Shown: positions 1-8,997 of the stretch, piece by piece
Numbering within the stretch: the first letter of the stretch is position 1
Layout: each line of letters begins with the position of its first letter
Source: Streptomyces olivoverticillatus
GTDB lineage: Bacteria > Actinomycetota > Actinomycetes > Streptomycetales > Streptomycetaceae
Direction of reading: 5' to 3'
Assembly: GCF_014203555.1 (NCBI RefSeq)
Contig: NZ_JACHJH010000007.1
Coordinates: 1-64,000 of the forward strand
Length of the DNA stretch: 64,000 nt
Program-made: the position numbers and the translations under genes
The notes under the pieces: generated by a model
What the model was told of the DNA's origin: nothing
Database searches by the model: none
Seen by the model: only the letters and a program-made list of their open reading frames with translations

Positions 1-221
1 ACCCGGACGATCTGGCAGCCGGAGGCCGTCAGCTCGGCGATCTGCTGCAGCGTCGCACCGATGTCCGACGTGCGGGTCGTCGTCATCGACTGGACCGACA
101 CCGGGGCGTCGCCGCCGACCGGGACCGACCCGACCTGGATGCGCCGCGAGGGGCGGCGCATCGCCAGCGGCCGGGCCGGCACGTCGGGCAGCCCCAGCGG
201 GAGCGGCTCCGTCGTGGCCAT
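1..221 (-). CDS. ispG: 4-hydroxy-3-methylbut-2-enyl diphosphate synthase (IspG), N-terminal part, cut by window edge
   Basis: IspG (GcpE) is the cytosolic 4Fe-4S enzyme that makes HMBPP in the MEP isoprenoid pathway. Only the first 73 codons are present; the gene runs off the left edge. The visible protein begins [18 protein letters not shown] and contains [20 protein letters not shown] followed by SMTTT and [12 protein letters not shown], typical of actinobacterial IspG N-termini. The ATG lies 4 nt past the hpnH stop, so it is the last visible gene of the hopanoid operon. Supplying C5 precursor beside squalene and hopene genes makes sense. The family call is secure from the N-terminal match, but the iron-sulfur cysteines lie outside the window. 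Confidence 0.9.
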   Translation of the reverse strand, partial: MATTEPLPLGLPDVPARPLAMRRPSRRIQVGSVPVGGDAPVSVQSMTTTRTSDIGATLQQIAELTASGCQIVR

Positions 222-225
222 GGCG

Positions 226-1248
226 TCAGCCCCGGTTGCCGGAGACGGTCTCGCGGGCCGCGCGCAGCGACTCCTTGAGGGAGCCCATGGTGGCGAGCAC
301 GGCCGTCGGCTCGTAGCCGCAGTGCGCCATGCAGTTGGCGCACCGCGGGTCCTTGCCCCGCCCGTACTTCTCCCAGTCGGTCTCCTCGATCAGCTGCCGG
401 TACGTCGGCACATAGCCGTCGCTCATCAGGTAGCAGGGGCGCTGCCAGCCGAAGAGCGAGTAGTTGGGGATGGCCCACGCGGTGCACGGGAAGTCGGCCT
501 TGCCCTCCAGGAAGTCCAGGAAGAGCGGGCTGTGGTTGAGTCGCCACCGGCGCCGGTTGCCCCCGGCGAACGCCTTCTTGAAGAGCTCCCGGGTCTGCTC
601 GACGCCCAGGAAGTGCTCCTGGTCGGGGGCCTTCTCGTAGGCATAGGCGGGCGAGATCATCATCTCGTCCACCTGCAGCTCGTCATTGAGGAAGTTGAGG
701 ACCTCGATGATGGTCTGCGGGGTGTCGGTGTTGAAGAAGGTGGAATTGGTGGTGACCCGGAAGCCACGCCGTTTGGCCTCCTTGATCGCCTCCACCGCCT
801 CGTCGAAGACGCCTTCCTTCGCAACGGACTCGTCGTGCCGCTCCCGCAGCCCGTCGATGTGCACGGCGAACGCGAAATACGGGGAAGGAGTGAACTTCTC
901 CATCTTCTTCCGCATCAGCAGTGCGTTGGTGCAGAGGAAGACGTATTTCTTCCGCGCCACCAACTGCCGCACGATCTCGTCGATCTGCGGGTGCATCAGC
1001 GGTTCGCCACCGGCAATGGAGACCATCGGCGCGCCGGACTCCAGCACGGCGCCGACGGCCTGGGCAACCGGCATGCGTTGTTTCAGCACCCCGGCCGGAT
1101 GCTGGATCTTCCCGCATCCCTCGCACTTGAGGTTGCAGGCGAAGAGCGGCTCGAGCTCGACGATGAGCGGGAACTTCTCCCGCTTCCGCAGCTTCTGTTC
1201 AAAGAGATAGGTCCCGACCCGGATGGTCTGGCGAAGCGGCATGGCCAT
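226..1248 (-). CDS. hpnH: HpnH, radical SAM adenosyl-hopane synthase
   Basis: HpnH adds the 5'-deoxyadenosyl group of SAM to diploptene, giving adenosylhopane, the first step toward C35 hopanoids. The 340-residue protein has the radical-SAM cysteine motif CX3CX2C (C38, C42, C45, in ACNLKCEGC), the SAM-binding SIAGGEP stretch, and a cysteine-rich C-terminus ([13 protein letters not shown]). The N-terminus [15 protein letters not shown] matches the family. The start at 1248 was chosen because GAGGTGAG lies just upstream; a longer frame to 1287 has no family support. It starts 5 nt after hpnG and its ribosome binding site covers the hpnG stop, so the two are coupled. Very confident. Confidence 0.96.
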   Translation of the reverse strand: MAMPLRQTIRVGTYLFEQKLRKREKFPLIVELEPLFACNLKCEGCGKIQHPAGVLKQRMPVAQAVGAVLESGAPMVSIAGGEPLMHPQIDEIVRQLVARKKYVFLCTNALLMRKKMEKFTPSPYFAFAVHIDGLRERHDESVAKEGVFDEAVEAIKEAKRRGFRVTTNSTFFNTDTPQTIIEVLNFLNDELQVDEMMISPAYAYEKAPDQEHFLGVEQTRELFKKAFAGGNRRRWRLNHSPLFLDFLEGKADFPCTAWAIPNYSLFGWQRPCYLMSDGYVPTYRQLIEETDWEKYGRGKDPRCANCMAHCGYEPTAVLATMGSLKESLRAARETVSGNRG

Positions 1249-1253
1249 CTGGC

Positions 1254-1904
1254 TCACCTCCTGGGGAGCAGCAAAGAACGGTGCCATTCGAAAAAAGCCG
1301 GAAGGACGGTGCGGAGTACGCGGAAGGCTGATATTCCACCCCGCAAGGTCCCGATTCGTACGAGTTCATGTTCTGGAGCGTCCACGACCACCCGGACGGC
1401 CGCAACAGGTCGTGAACCGGCCCGCACGGCGCTTCGGAGCGTGGCCGCGGACTCCATGTCCACGGCGAGTGCGCCCGCGGCGTGCAGGTCGGCGCGTTCC
1501 GCGCCGCGCACGACGTGGTCGGAGCCGACGAGCGGCCCGGTGTGGATGACGCTGCCGGTCACGGCGCGCGCGAGCTCCTTGGCGAGGAACTCCACGCCGA
1601 CGCACTCCGTCCGCCCCGCACGGTCGCGCGTCTCGTCGGCGACGACCAGGTCACCGGGGTGCATCCCGGGGGCCAGGCCGGCGCAGAAGCCGGTGGCGAT
1701 CACAGCCGCCTCACGCATGGCCGGATCCCCGGCCAGGGCCTGCGCGACGGCACGGTCCGCGGCCTGCGGGCCCATGCCGGTGCGCAGTACAGTCACGGGC
1801 CCGGCCGCACCGCCGAGGCCGCCGCGCAGGGCGAGGCGCTCGATGCCGAGCGCACAGGCGATCAGCAGCGGTGCGGGGGCGGGCGTGCCCGTGGCCGGGG
1901 TCAT
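1254..1904 (-). CDS. hpnG: HpnG, adenosylhopane nucleoside-phosphorylase-like enzyme
   Basis: HpnG belongs to the purine nucleoside phosphorylase / MTA-nucleosidase fold and removes adenine from adenosylhopane to give ribosylhopane or its phosphate. The 216-residue protein shows the fold's landmarks: GMGPQAA near residue 44, VIATGFCAGLAPGMHPGDLV, and AVDMESAA, whose Met-Glu pair contacts the ribose in this superfamily. The ATG overlaps the shc stop (ATGA) and the gene is followed 5 nt later by hpnH, its pathway predecessor. Its place between shc and hpnH favours the hopanoid role over a general nucleosidase. No signal peptide or membrane segment is seen. Confidence 0.9.
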   Translation of the reverse strand: MTPATGTPAPAPLLIACALGIERLALRGGLGGAAGPVTVLRTGMGPQAADRAVAQALAGDPAMREAAVIATGFCAGLAPGMHPGDLVVADETRDRAGRTECVGVEFLAKELARAVTGSVIHTGPLVGSDHVVRGAERADLHAAGALAVDMESAATLRSAVRAGSRPVAAVRVVVDAPEHELVRIGTLRGGISAFRVLRTVLPAFFEWHRSLLLPRR

Positions 1905-3922
1905 CAGCCCGCCCGCCGCTCGGCGGTGAAGGGCTCGCCGTGCAGGTACCGGCCGAGGGCGGTGAGCGGGAAGACCTGGCGGTAGAGGTGGTAGTTGATG
2001 GAGAAGTCCCAGGGGAAGCCCGTGCCGGTGAAGTGCGGCTCGTCCCAGGAGCCGTCCTCGGCCTGGGTCCGTGCGAGGAAGGCGACGCCCCGCTCGACGG
2101 CCGCGCCCTCCCGCTCTCCGGCGGCCAGCAGGGCCAGCAGCGCCCAGGCGGTCTGCGAGGCGGTCGAGGCGCCCCGCCCGATCCACTCGGGGTCCCGGTA
2201 CGAGCGCAGGTCCTCGCCCCAGCCGCCGTCGGCGTTCTGCACGGCCTCCAGCCAGGCCACGGCCCGCCGGACGGCCGGATGCGAGGCCGGGAGCCCGGCC
2301 GCCACCAGGGCGGGGAGCACGGATCCGGTGCCGTAGACGTAGTTGACGCCCCAGCGCCCGAACCAGGCGCCGCACTCTTCCTGTTCGGCCAGCAGCCACT
2401 CGATGCCGCGGCGGGTGCGCGGGTGGTGCTCCATGCCGAGGACGGCCAGCATCTCCACCACGTGGGCGGTGACGTCGGCCGAGGGCGGGTCGATGACCTC
2501 GCCGAAGTCGCAGAAGGGCAGCTTGTTGGGGAGCTTGCTGGTGTTGTCGGCGTCGAAGGCGCCCCACGCGCCGTTCTTCGACTGCATCCCCAGCGTCCAG
2601 CGGGCGGCCCGCTCGACGGCCGCCTCCACCCGGCGCGGCTGGGGGTGGTCGACGCGCCTGAGCGCGAGGACGACCTCGGCCGTGTCGTCGATGTCGGGGT
2701 AGTTGTCGTTGTGGAACTCGAACGACCAGCCGCCCGGGGTCAGTCCGGGGCGCTGCACCGCCCAGTCGCCGGAGCGGACGACCTGTTCGTCCAGCATCCA
2801 GTCGGCGGCCTTGACCAGGGCGGGGTGGTCGGGGCGCAGCCCCGCGTCCACGAGGGCCACGGCGGCCAGGCAGGTGTCCCAGACCGGGGACTGGCAGGCC
2901 TCGATCATCCGTACGGGGCGGCCCTCGGCGTCCTCGTACCAGATGGCGAAACGGTCCAGCGATGCCAGGCCCTCGCGCAGCACCGGGTGGTCCAGGTCGT
3001 AGCCGAGCAGGTGGAGGGCGATGACCGAGTAGACGGCGGGCGGCTGGATGCCGCCCCAGCAGCCGTCGTTCTCCTGGCGCTCGATGATCCAGCGGGCCGC
3101 GGAGTTCAGGGCCGCGCGGCGCAGCGGGCCGACCGGGAAGCGGTGGTAGAGGTGCAGCGCCTTGTCCAGGCGCTGGAAGAGGCCGTCCCAGGTGGTGGCC
3201 GGGGCGAGCGGGCGCGGCGGGTTGGGGCGGCGCGGGTCGGTGTGCAGCTCGTCGAGGGCGAAGGGGGCGGGCCGTACGGGCCGCAGGGCCGAGACGATGG
3301 TGAGCGGCACGATGGTCTGCCGGGCCCACTGGCCGAAGTCGTAGAGGTTGAGGGGCGCCCGCTTCGGCAAGTACATGATCTCGGGCGGCAGTTCGGGGAG
3401 GTCTTCCCACTTCCACCAGCCGAAGAGGGCGAGCCAGATGCGGGTGAAGACCCGGGCGGCGGCGATGCCGCCCTGCTCGCGGATCCAGGCGGAGGCGGCG
3501 GCCATGTGGGCGGCGTCGGGGGCGTCCCCGGCGAGCCGCAGCGCGACATAGGCCTCGATGGTGGCGGAGAGCTCGGCGGGCCCGCCGTGGAAGGTGGCCC
3601 AGGTGCCGTCCGGGCGCTGCCGGGAGCGGATGAAGCGGGCGGCGGCCTCGGTGGTCTTCTCGTCCCCCACGCCGAGGAACTGACGGAGCAGCAGGTCTTC
3701 GGCGTCCATGGTGACGTTGGTCTCCAGGTCGCCCTTCCACCAGCCGCGCTCGTCCTGGTGGGCGAGCAGGTGGTCCACGGCCCGGGCGGCGGCCCGCTCG
3801 GCGGCTTCCCGCGCCTTGGGCGGCTCACCGGCCGCCTCGGTGCGGGGCAAAACGGTTGTGCTGTGGCCGGCCTCGGCTGCGCGGGGCTCTGCGGCCCCGG
3901 TGCCGTCGGTCGTCGCTGTCAT
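1904..3922 (-). CDS. shc: Squalene-hopene cyclase
   Basis: This 672-residue membrane-associated class II triterpene cyclase turns squalene into hopene and hopanol. The catalytic acid motif DXDDTA is present as DIDDTA (D410, D412, D413). Several QW-type repeats are visible, such as RQRPDGTWATFHGG, RQENDGCWGG, QNADGGWGED and QAEDGSWDEPHF, which stabilise the alpha-barrel. Length is normal for Streptomyces. I chose the ATG at 3922 because GGGGAAG sits 5 nt before it; an open frame continues upstream but with poor codon use. A 131-bp gap separates it from the polyprenyl synthase, so it may also have its own promoter. The stop overlaps the hpnG start. Confidence 0.97.
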   Translation of the reverse strand: MTATTDGTGAAEPRAAEAGHSTTVLPRTEAAGEPPKAREAAERAAARAVDHLLAHQDERGWWKGDLETNVTMDAEDLLLRQFLGVGDEKTTEAAARFIRSRQRPDGTWATFHGGPAELSATIEAYVALRLAGDAPDAAHMAAASAWIREQGGIAAARVFTRIWLALFGWWKWEDLPELPPEIMYLPKRAPLNLYDFGQWARQTIVPLTIVSALRPVRPAPFALDELHTDPRRPNPPRPLAPATTWDGLFQRLDKALHLYHRFPVGPLRRAALNSAARWIIERQENDGCWGGIQPPAVYSVIALHLLGYDLDHPVLREGLASLDRFAIWYEDAEGRPVRMIEACQSPVWDTCLAAVALVDAGLRPDHPALVKAADWMLDEQVVRSGDWAVQRPGLTPGGWSFEFHNDNYPDIDDTAEVVLALRRVDHPQPRRVEAAVERAARWTLGMQSKNGAWGAFDADNTSKLPNKLPFCDFGEVIDPPSADVTAHVVEMLAVLGMEHHPRTRRGIEWLLAEQEECGAWFGRWGVNYVYGTGSVLPALVAAGLPASHPAVRRAVAWLEAVQNADGGWGEDLRSYRDPEWIGRGASTASQTAWALLALLAAGEREGAAVERGVAFLARTQAEDGSWDEPHFTGTGFPWDFSINYHLYRQVFPLTALGRYLHGEPFTAERRAG

Positions 3923-4053
3923 GGCTTCCCCTAATGCAGTGAGTTTCTTCTCTGCCGTACTGCTTGTGACTGCCGTACTGGGGGGTTCCGTCGGCCGGTG
4001 CCGCACAGGGGGCACCGGCCGGCGACCGCGATCGCTGGGTAAGTGAATGGCAA

Positions 4054-5118
4054 TCATCTCTTTCGTACGACGACGAAGTCGGCGAGCGCGACGAGCTGCG
4101 CCCGGACTTCTTCGGGCATGTCGACCCGGCCGAGCGCCTCCACCGCGGTGGCGTGCTGGCGGAGGGCCTCCTGGGAGGTCCACTCCCGGCCGCCCGCCTC
4201 CTCGATCAGCGCCGCGCGGCTGGCGAACTCCTCCTCGTCGAAGTCGGCCAGCTGGGCGTCGGTGAGCCCCGCGTCGGCGGCGAGCAGCTCGGCGAGTCGC
4301 TCGGAGGCGGGGCCGCCCGCCGCGAGGGCGGCGACCACCGGGAGGGACTTCTTGCGCTGGCGCAGGTCGCTCCAGGTCTGCTTGCCGGTGGCCTCGGGGT
4401 CGCCCCAGATGCCGAGCAGGTCGTCGACGGCCTGGAAGGCGAGGCCGAGGTGGTAGCCGTAGGCCTCGAGGATGTCGGCCGTACGGTCGTCGGCGCCGCC
4501 GAGGACGGCGCCGATGGAGACGGCGCACGCCAGCAGGGCGCCGGTCTTGTTCCCCTCCATCTCCAGGCACTCCGCGACGGTGACGCGCTCGCGGTGTTCG
4601 TAGGAGATGTCCTGGGCCTGGCCGTCGATGAGCTTGCGGGTGGCGGTGGTCAGCCGCCGGGTGGCCCGGCCCGCCTCGACGGTGCCCAGCTCCAGCAGGA
4701 CCTCGTTGGCGAGGGCGAAGAGCGCGTCGCCGACGAGGATGGCCTGGGCAGGGCCGTACAGCTTCCACACCGTGTCGCGGTGGCGGCGCTGTTCGTCGCC
4801 GTCCATCAGGTCGTCGTGCAGCAGCGAGAAGTTGTGCACGAGCTCGACGGCGACCGCGCCGGGGATGCCGATCTCGGCCGCCGCGCCGGCGGCTTCGGCC
4901 GAGAGCAGGGCCAGGGCGGGCCGGACGGCCTTGCCCTGGTCACCGTGGGCGGGCCGGCCCTCGGCGTCGATCCAGCCGAAGTGATAGGCGGCGACGGTGT
5001 CCATGGGCGGCGCGAGCCGGTTCACGGCGGCACGCAGCACCGGCGTGGCAAGCGTCCGTCCGCGCTCCAGCAGGGCGGTCACGCCCGCGGTGTCGACAGT
5101 TGGGATCGCCGATGTCAC
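4054..5118 (-). CDS. Polyprenyl (farnesyl-type) diphosphate synthase of the hopanoid operon
   Basis: This trans-isoprenyl diphosphate synthase (354 residues) condenses IPP with allylic diphosphates, presumably making farnesyl diphosphate for HpnD. The first aspartate-rich motif is DDLMD (102-106) and the second is DDLLGIWGD; RQRKKSLP (KT/KK-type loop) is also present. I chose a GTG start at 5118, preceded by AGGAG at good spacing. An in-frame ATG at 5193 overlaps the hpnE stop as ATGA and could also be used. However, its first 25 codons include many A/T-ending triplets (CGA, ACA, TCA, AGA, GGA), unlike the rest of the gene, so they look noncoding. Chain length specificity cannot be read with certainty. 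Confidence 0.92.
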   Translation of the reverse strand: MTSAIPTVDTAGVTALLERGRTLATPVLRAAVNRLAPPMDTVAAYHFGWIDAEGRPAHGDQGKAVRPALALLSAEAAGAAAEIGIPGAVAVELVHNFSLLHDDLMDGDEQRRHRDTVWKLYGPAQAILVGDALFALANEVLLELGTVEAGRATRRLTTATRKLIDGQAQDISYEHRERVTVAECLEMEGNKTGALLACAVSIGAVLGGADDRTADILEAYGYHLGLAFQAVDDLLGIWGDPEATGKQTWSDLRQRKKSLPVVAALAAGGPASERLAELLAADAGLTDAQLADFDEEEFASRAALIEEAGGREWTSQEALRQHATAVEALGRVDMPEEVRAQLVALADFVVVRKR

Positions 5119-5189
5119 GGTCTCTCCTCTGGTGGTCGTGCTCGTACGCGCCCTGTCTGAGGGAACGCGCCTTGTGATGGCTCGCTGGT

Positions 5190-6647
5190 TCATACCGCCG
5201 CCTCCCGCAGGGGGTCCCGATGCGGTCGGCCGAGCTCGGAGAGTGCCGCGCCGACGGCGTTCAGACCGCTCCGCACCGCGCTCTCCATGGTCGCGGGCCA
5301 GCCGGTGGCGGTCCACGCACCGGCCAGGTAGAGGCCGGGCGCGTTCGTGGGGGCGTCCGGCCGGAGCCGGCCGACGCCGGGGGCCGGGGCGAACGTCGCC
5401 GTGCGCTCCCGGGTGACGAAGAAGTCCTTCACGTCCGCCCGGCGGGCGGCGGGCAGCAGCCGCTGGAGCTCGGGCAGGTAGCGCTCGCGCAGCTCGGCGA
5501 CCGGCCGGTCGATGTCGTCCTGCGCGGCCGACTGGGAGACGGCCAGATACTGCGCGCTGCCGTCGCGCGCGGCCAGCCCGGAGGATTCGGTGCGGTCGAA
5601 GACCCACTGCACGGGGCTGCCGAGGGCGGCGAAGAAGGGCTGCCGCAGGACCTTGCGGTCGTAGACGACGTGCAGGTTGAGGATGGGGGCGGTGCCGATG
5701 CCCAGCAGCCGGTCCGGCTCGTCGAGGGCGCCGTCGGGCAGCAGAGCGTGGGTCTCGCGCTGGGGCAGGGCGAGCACCACGGCATCGGCCTCCAGCCGGC
5801 CGGCGCTGCCCGGCCCGGCCTCGGTGTCCACGTGCCAGCGGCCGTCGGCGGCCCGGGAGATCGCGGTGGCGCGGGTGCGCAGGGCGGTGTGCACGCCCGC
5901 GGCGTCGAGGGCGGCGCGGGCTCTGGTGTCGTGCAGCTCGCCCAGCGGGACGTGGGCCCAGCCGATGTCGGCGGCGCCGGGCTCGGAGAGCAGCCCGGTC
6001 TTGAAGACCATGGCGGCCAGGCCCAGCGAGGACTGGTCCGCGGTGGCGTTGAGGGTGGCCACTCCGACGAGATCCCACAGGGCCTCGATGGTGCGCGGCG
6101 ACTGGCCGCGGCGGTGCAGCCAGGTGGCGAAGTCCGTGCCGTCCAGCGCCGGGTCGGCGGGGTCGAGCCCGCGCAGCGCGATCGCGGCGCGGCCGACCTT
6201 GGCCCGCTCGGCGAGCGAGAGGTGCGGGTAGGTGGCGAGACTGGCCGCCAGGTGCAGCGGTACGGGCAGCGCAGTGCGGCGCAGCCGGCCGAGCCGGGGC
6301 CGTCCGGAGCGGTGGCCGACGTCGAGGACGGGCACGTTCAGCCGGTCCTGGAGGGGGGCCAGGTGCTGCGAGCCGATCCGCTCCAGAAACCACTGGTAGG
6401 CGGTGCAGCAGCGCAGGTAGACGTGCTGGCCGTTGTCGACGGTCAGCTCGCCGCGGCGGAAGGAGAAGGCGAGGCCGCCCAGGCGCGGGCGGCCTTCGAG
6501 CAGGGTGACCCGCAGGCCGGCGTCGGCGAGCTCGAGGCCGGCCGTGATGCCGGCGAGGCCACCCCCGATCACCACCGCGGCCGCCCCGTCGGGGCGGCCT
6601 GCCTCGTGAGCGCGGAGCCGGTCGGGCCGGGTCGTGCGTGGTGTCAT
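5190..6647 (-). CDS. hpnE: HpnE, hydroxysqualene dehydroxylase (FAD)
   Basis: HpnE is a flavin amine-oxidase-fold enzyme that reduces hydroxysqualene to squalene, the last step of the HpnCDE route that replaces eukaryotic squalene synthase. The 485-residue protein has an N-terminal dinucleotide motif VVIGGGLAGITAGLELADAG, the second fold signature GRPRLGGLAFSF, and the C-terminal FAD motif LYLAGAWTATGWPATMESAV. The start at 6647 has an excellent AGGAGGTGAG site. It lies between hpnD (82 bp upstream) and the polyprenyl synthase. Similar to phytoene desaturases, but the hpnC-hpnD neighbourhood supports the squalene role. Confidence 0.94.
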   Translation of the reverse strand: MTPRTTRPDRLRAHEAGRPDGAAAVVIGGGLAGITAGLELADAGLRVTLLEGRPRLGGLAFSFRRGELTVDNGQHVYLRCCTAYQWFLERIGSQHLAPLQDRLNVPVLDVGHRSGRPRLGRLRRTALPVPLHLAASLATYPHLSLAERAKVGRAAIALRGLDPADPALDGTDFATWLHRRGQSPRTIEALWDLVGVATLNATADQSSLGLAAMVFKTGLLSEPGAADIGWAHVPLGELHDTRARAALDAAGVHTALRTRATAISRAADGRWHVDTEAGPGSAGRLEADAVVLALPQRETHALLPDGALDEPDRLLGIGTAPILNLHVVYDRKVLRQPFFAALGSPVQWVFDRTESSGLAARDGSAQYLAVSQSAAQDDIDRPVAELRERYLPELQRLLPAARRADVKDFFVTRERTATFAPAPGVGRLRPDAPTNAPGLYLAGAWTATGWPATMESAVRSGLNAVGAALSELGRPHRDPLREAAV

Positions 6648-6729
6648 GCGCTCACCTCCTCGGCTGCTGTCAGGGACGTGCCGACCGGGTGGAGGGTTGC
6701 GCACCGCTTGCCGGTGTGGGAACGGGCCA

Positions 6730-7680
6730 TCAAGCGCGCCCCCTGGCGGTCTGCCGGTGGACGCTGCGCGCGTCGTACCCCGACAGTCCACGGACGGCGA
6801 CGAAGGCCTTTTCCCGGCCGGGCAGCGAGACCCTGCCGCGCAGCACGGCCTGCGGCTCCTCGGCGATGCGGTCCAGCAGCCTGCGGTAGATGCCGGACAT
6901 GGCGGCCACGCAGGCGCCACTGCGGCGGTCGAGCATGGGCAGCAGCCGGGTGCCCTCGGCGAAGAGGGCGCGGGCGCGCCGCACCTCGAAGTGGACCAGC
7001 CCGGTGAAGTCCGCCCCGGCCGGGGGCCTGGCAGAGTGGAACCCGGCGGAGCAGCCGAACTTGGCGAGGTCCTCGGCGGGCAGGTAGGTGCGCCCGTTGG
7101 CGGCGTCCTCGCGGACGTCACGCAGGATGTTGGTGAGCTGCAGCGCGAGCCCCAGCGTGTCGGCGTACTCGGCCGCGCGCGCGGCGTCCCGGGCGCCGGG
7201 CACGGTGCCGAACACGCCGAGCGAGAGCCGGCCGATGGCGCCCGCCACACAGCGGCAGTAGGCGCGCAGCTCGTCCCACGTCTCGTAGGTCTCGCCCCGC
7301 ACATCCATTTGGACGCCGTCGATCAGTTCGTCGAGCCCGCCGAGGGGAATCGGGAAGCGTCGCACGGCATGCGCGAGCGCGACGGCCACCGGGTCGGTGT
7401 CGTCCTCATCGATGTCGCCCTGGCGGATCCGGTCGAGCGTGGTGCGGGCCTCTTCCAGCCGGAGCCGCTTGGACTCGGCGTCCAGGGGCCCGTCCCCGAT
7501 GTCGTCGACGCGCCGCGAGAAGGCGTACAGGGCCGACATGGCCCGCCGCTTGGCGGTCGGCAGCAGCCGGATGCCGTAGCTGAAGTTGCCTGCCTGCTGT
7601 CCGGTGACGGCCTCGCAGTAGCTGTACGCGGCGAGTACCGGCGGCGACGCGTGTGGCGTTCCGTTCACGGTCCCGCTCAC
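6730..7680 (-). CDS. hpnD: HpnD, presqualene diphosphate synthase
   Basis: HpnD couples two farnesyl diphosphates into presqualene diphosphate. The 316-residue protein is a trans-isoprenyl synthase of the phytoene/squalene synthase group with two Asp-rich Mg sites: RRVDDIGDGP and NILRDVREDAANGRTYLP. The GTG start overlaps the hpnC stop as GTGA; a second GTG four codons later is possible. Followed by hpnE after 82 bp. HpnC and HpnD are paralogs; this one is assigned as D because it keeps the YCRCVAGAIGRLSLGVFG helix typical of the phytoene synthase branch and stands second in the operon. That order-based split between C and D is inference supported by family gene order. Confidence 0.93.
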   Translation of the reverse strand: MSGTVNGTPHASPPVLAAYSYCEAVTGQQAGNFSYGIRLLPTAKRRAMSALYAFSRRVDDIGDGPLDAESKRLRLEEARTTLDRIRQGDIDEDDTDPVAVALAHAVRRFPIPLGGLDELIDGVQMDVRGETYETWDELRAYCRCVAGAIGRLSLGVFGTVPGARDAARAAEYADTLGLALQLTNILRDVREDAANGRTYLPAEDLAKFGCSAGFHSARPPAGADFTGLVHFEVRRARALFAEGTRLLPMLDRRSGACVAAMSGIYRRLLDRIAEEPQAVLRGRVSLPGREKAFVAVRGLSGYDARSVHRQTARGRA

Positions 7681-8585
7681 CCCTCTCTTCGCAGTGTCGC
7701 CCCCACCTCGCGCAGCAGGCTGAGCTTGGTGGGTTTGGGAGGTCCAGGGAGAACGTCGTGTCCCGCGGCGGCGACCGCTCTGAGCGCGGCCCTCCCCCCG
7801 CCCACGAACCCCGCGAGCAACAGCTTCAGCCTGCCGTGGACGCTACCCACGAGGGGGGTCCCTTCATTCAGCAGGTGCCCGGCGCGTTCCGCCTCGTACG
7901 CGACCAGCGCGCGCACCGATGCGCTGCTGGTGGGGAGCGCGAGGTCGGACTCCGTGACGCGGAAGCGCTTCATGTCCTCGGCGGGGAGGTAGACACGGTC
8001 TCTACGGAGGTCTTCGGCGACGTCCTGTAGGTGTTCGACGATCTGCAGAGCTGTGCAGACCGCGTCCGAGCGGCGGATCCGCTCGGGGCTCGCTGTGCCG
8101 GTGATGCCGAGGACGAGGCGGCCGACGGGGTTCGCGGACAGCTCGCAGTAGGCGAGCAGGTCGTCGTACGTCCCGTAGCGGCGGACGCGCTGGTCCTGGC
8201 GGTTGGCCTCGATCAGGCCCAGGAAGGGCTCGGGGGTCAGACCGCACCGGCGGACGGTCGGACGCAGGCGGAGCAGCAGCGGGTGGCGCGGGCCCGTGCC
8301 GGGGGTGTCGGATACGTTGAAAACACGGCGGAGGTCGGCCTCGAAGGCGTCGAGCATGGCCGTGCGGTCGTCCGCCTGCTCGCGGTCGAGGCCGAGGAGC
8401 TCGGCGTCCCGGCCGCCGGGGGCCAGGTCGCCGTCGCCGATGTCGTCGACGAGGCGGGCGTAGCCGTAGACGGCCATCAGGTCCTCACGCCAGGCGCGCG
8501 GCACGAAGAAGGGCGCCACGGGGAAGTTCTCGTGCGCGGCCTTGTCGAGCACGGCGCGCGAGTGCGCGTCCGTCCCCGCGGTCAT
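7677..8585 (-). CDS. hpnC: HpnC, hydroxysqualene synthase
   Basis: HpnC converts presqualene diphosphate to hydroxysqualene. The 302-residue protein is a phytoene/squalene-synthase family member with motifs ARLVDDIGDGD and EHLQDVAEDLRRDRVYLP. In this protein the second site reads QDVAED, while its paralog has RDVRED. It is the first gene of the hopanoid operon; the ATG at 8585 has no strong Shine-Dalgarno site. About 410 bp of untranslated sequence lies upstream and should contain the operon promoter. Hopanoid genes in Streptomyces are reported to be switched on during aerial growth, but I see no recognisable sigma-factor site that would prove this here. Confidence 0.93.
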   Translation of the reverse strand: MTAGTDAHSRAVLDKAAHENFPVAPFFVPRAWREDLMAVYGYARLVDDIGDGDLAPGGRDAELLGLDREQADDRTAMLDAFEADLRRVFNVSDTPGTGPRHPLLLRLRPTVRRCGLTPEPFLGLIEANRQDQRVRRYGTYDDLLAYCELSANPVGRLVLGITGTASPERIRRSDAVCTALQIVEHLQDVAEDLRRDRVYLPAEDMKRFRVTESDLALPTSSASVRALVAYEAERAGHLLNEGTPLVGSVHGRLKLLLAGFVGGGRAALRAVAAAGHDVLPGPPKPTKLSLLREVGATLRREG

Positions 8586-8947
8586 CGCGGGCTGCCCGGA
8601 CCGGGGACGGCGTACGCGTCTCTGCTCTGGAGAGGCCCCGCAGCCAATACAGCCATTGCCGTCACATCTCCCGTTCTACACTGCCGACCCAGAACATCCT
8701 ATTTCGGACACGCCGCAGGGCCGCCCTCCCCTTGGGCTCCCCCGGAGGCGGCCCCGGTGCCGCCCCGTCGGCGGGGGACACACGGGTACTCACCGTGCCC
8801 CACCGCAAATCAGGCGCAAAACAGCACGGTACAGCGTACGCCGTACAAATATCCGACGACCGCCGGGGTACGTGCTTGATCCATACAATGCCACGCGGGG
8901 CACGAATAGGCCCTGCCAATAAGCCAGTTGATCGTTACGGAACGGTC
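8586..8947. promoter_or_regulatory. Upstream region of the hopanoid operon with an imperfect hairpin
   Basis: This untranslated stretch before hpnC is richer in A/T than its surroundings (around 8690-8710 and 8810-8900) and shows no coding pattern on either strand. It should carry the hpn operon promoter, but I cannot place a convincing -35/-10 pair. An imperfect inverted repeat lies at 8718-8754 (GGGCCGCC at 8718-8725 against GGCGGCCC at 8747-8754, extendable by CTCC/GGAG with one bulge). It could be an attenuator in the leader or simply a repeat remnant. Confidence 0.5.
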
Positions 8948-8981
8948 AAGGCCCCCGCTGACGGCTGCCGGCGGGGGCCTT
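8948..8981 (-). terminator. Perfect hairpin downstream of the ABC exporter operon
   Basis: AAGGCCCCCGC at 8948-8958 pairs perfectly with GCGGGGGCCTT at 8971-8981 around a 12-nt loop. It sits 17 bp past the TAA of the ABC ATPase gene, the last gene of the minus-strand operon, so it most likely ends that transcript. It also insulates the hopanoid promoter region that follows. Confidence 0.85.
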
Positions 8982-8997
8982 GGCACGGGGCGTACCG

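Noticed and set aside
5119-5193. Longer start for the polyprenyl synthase with ATGA overlap to hpnE
   Set aside because: The overlap and ribosome site are attractive, but codon use of the 25 extra codons is atypical and the GTG at 5118 has a strong site; kept only as an alternative.
8662-8919. Small open frame upstream of hpnC
   Set aside because: Codon positions show no GC-rich bias, there is no ribosome site, and the region is A/T-richer, as expected for a promoter region.
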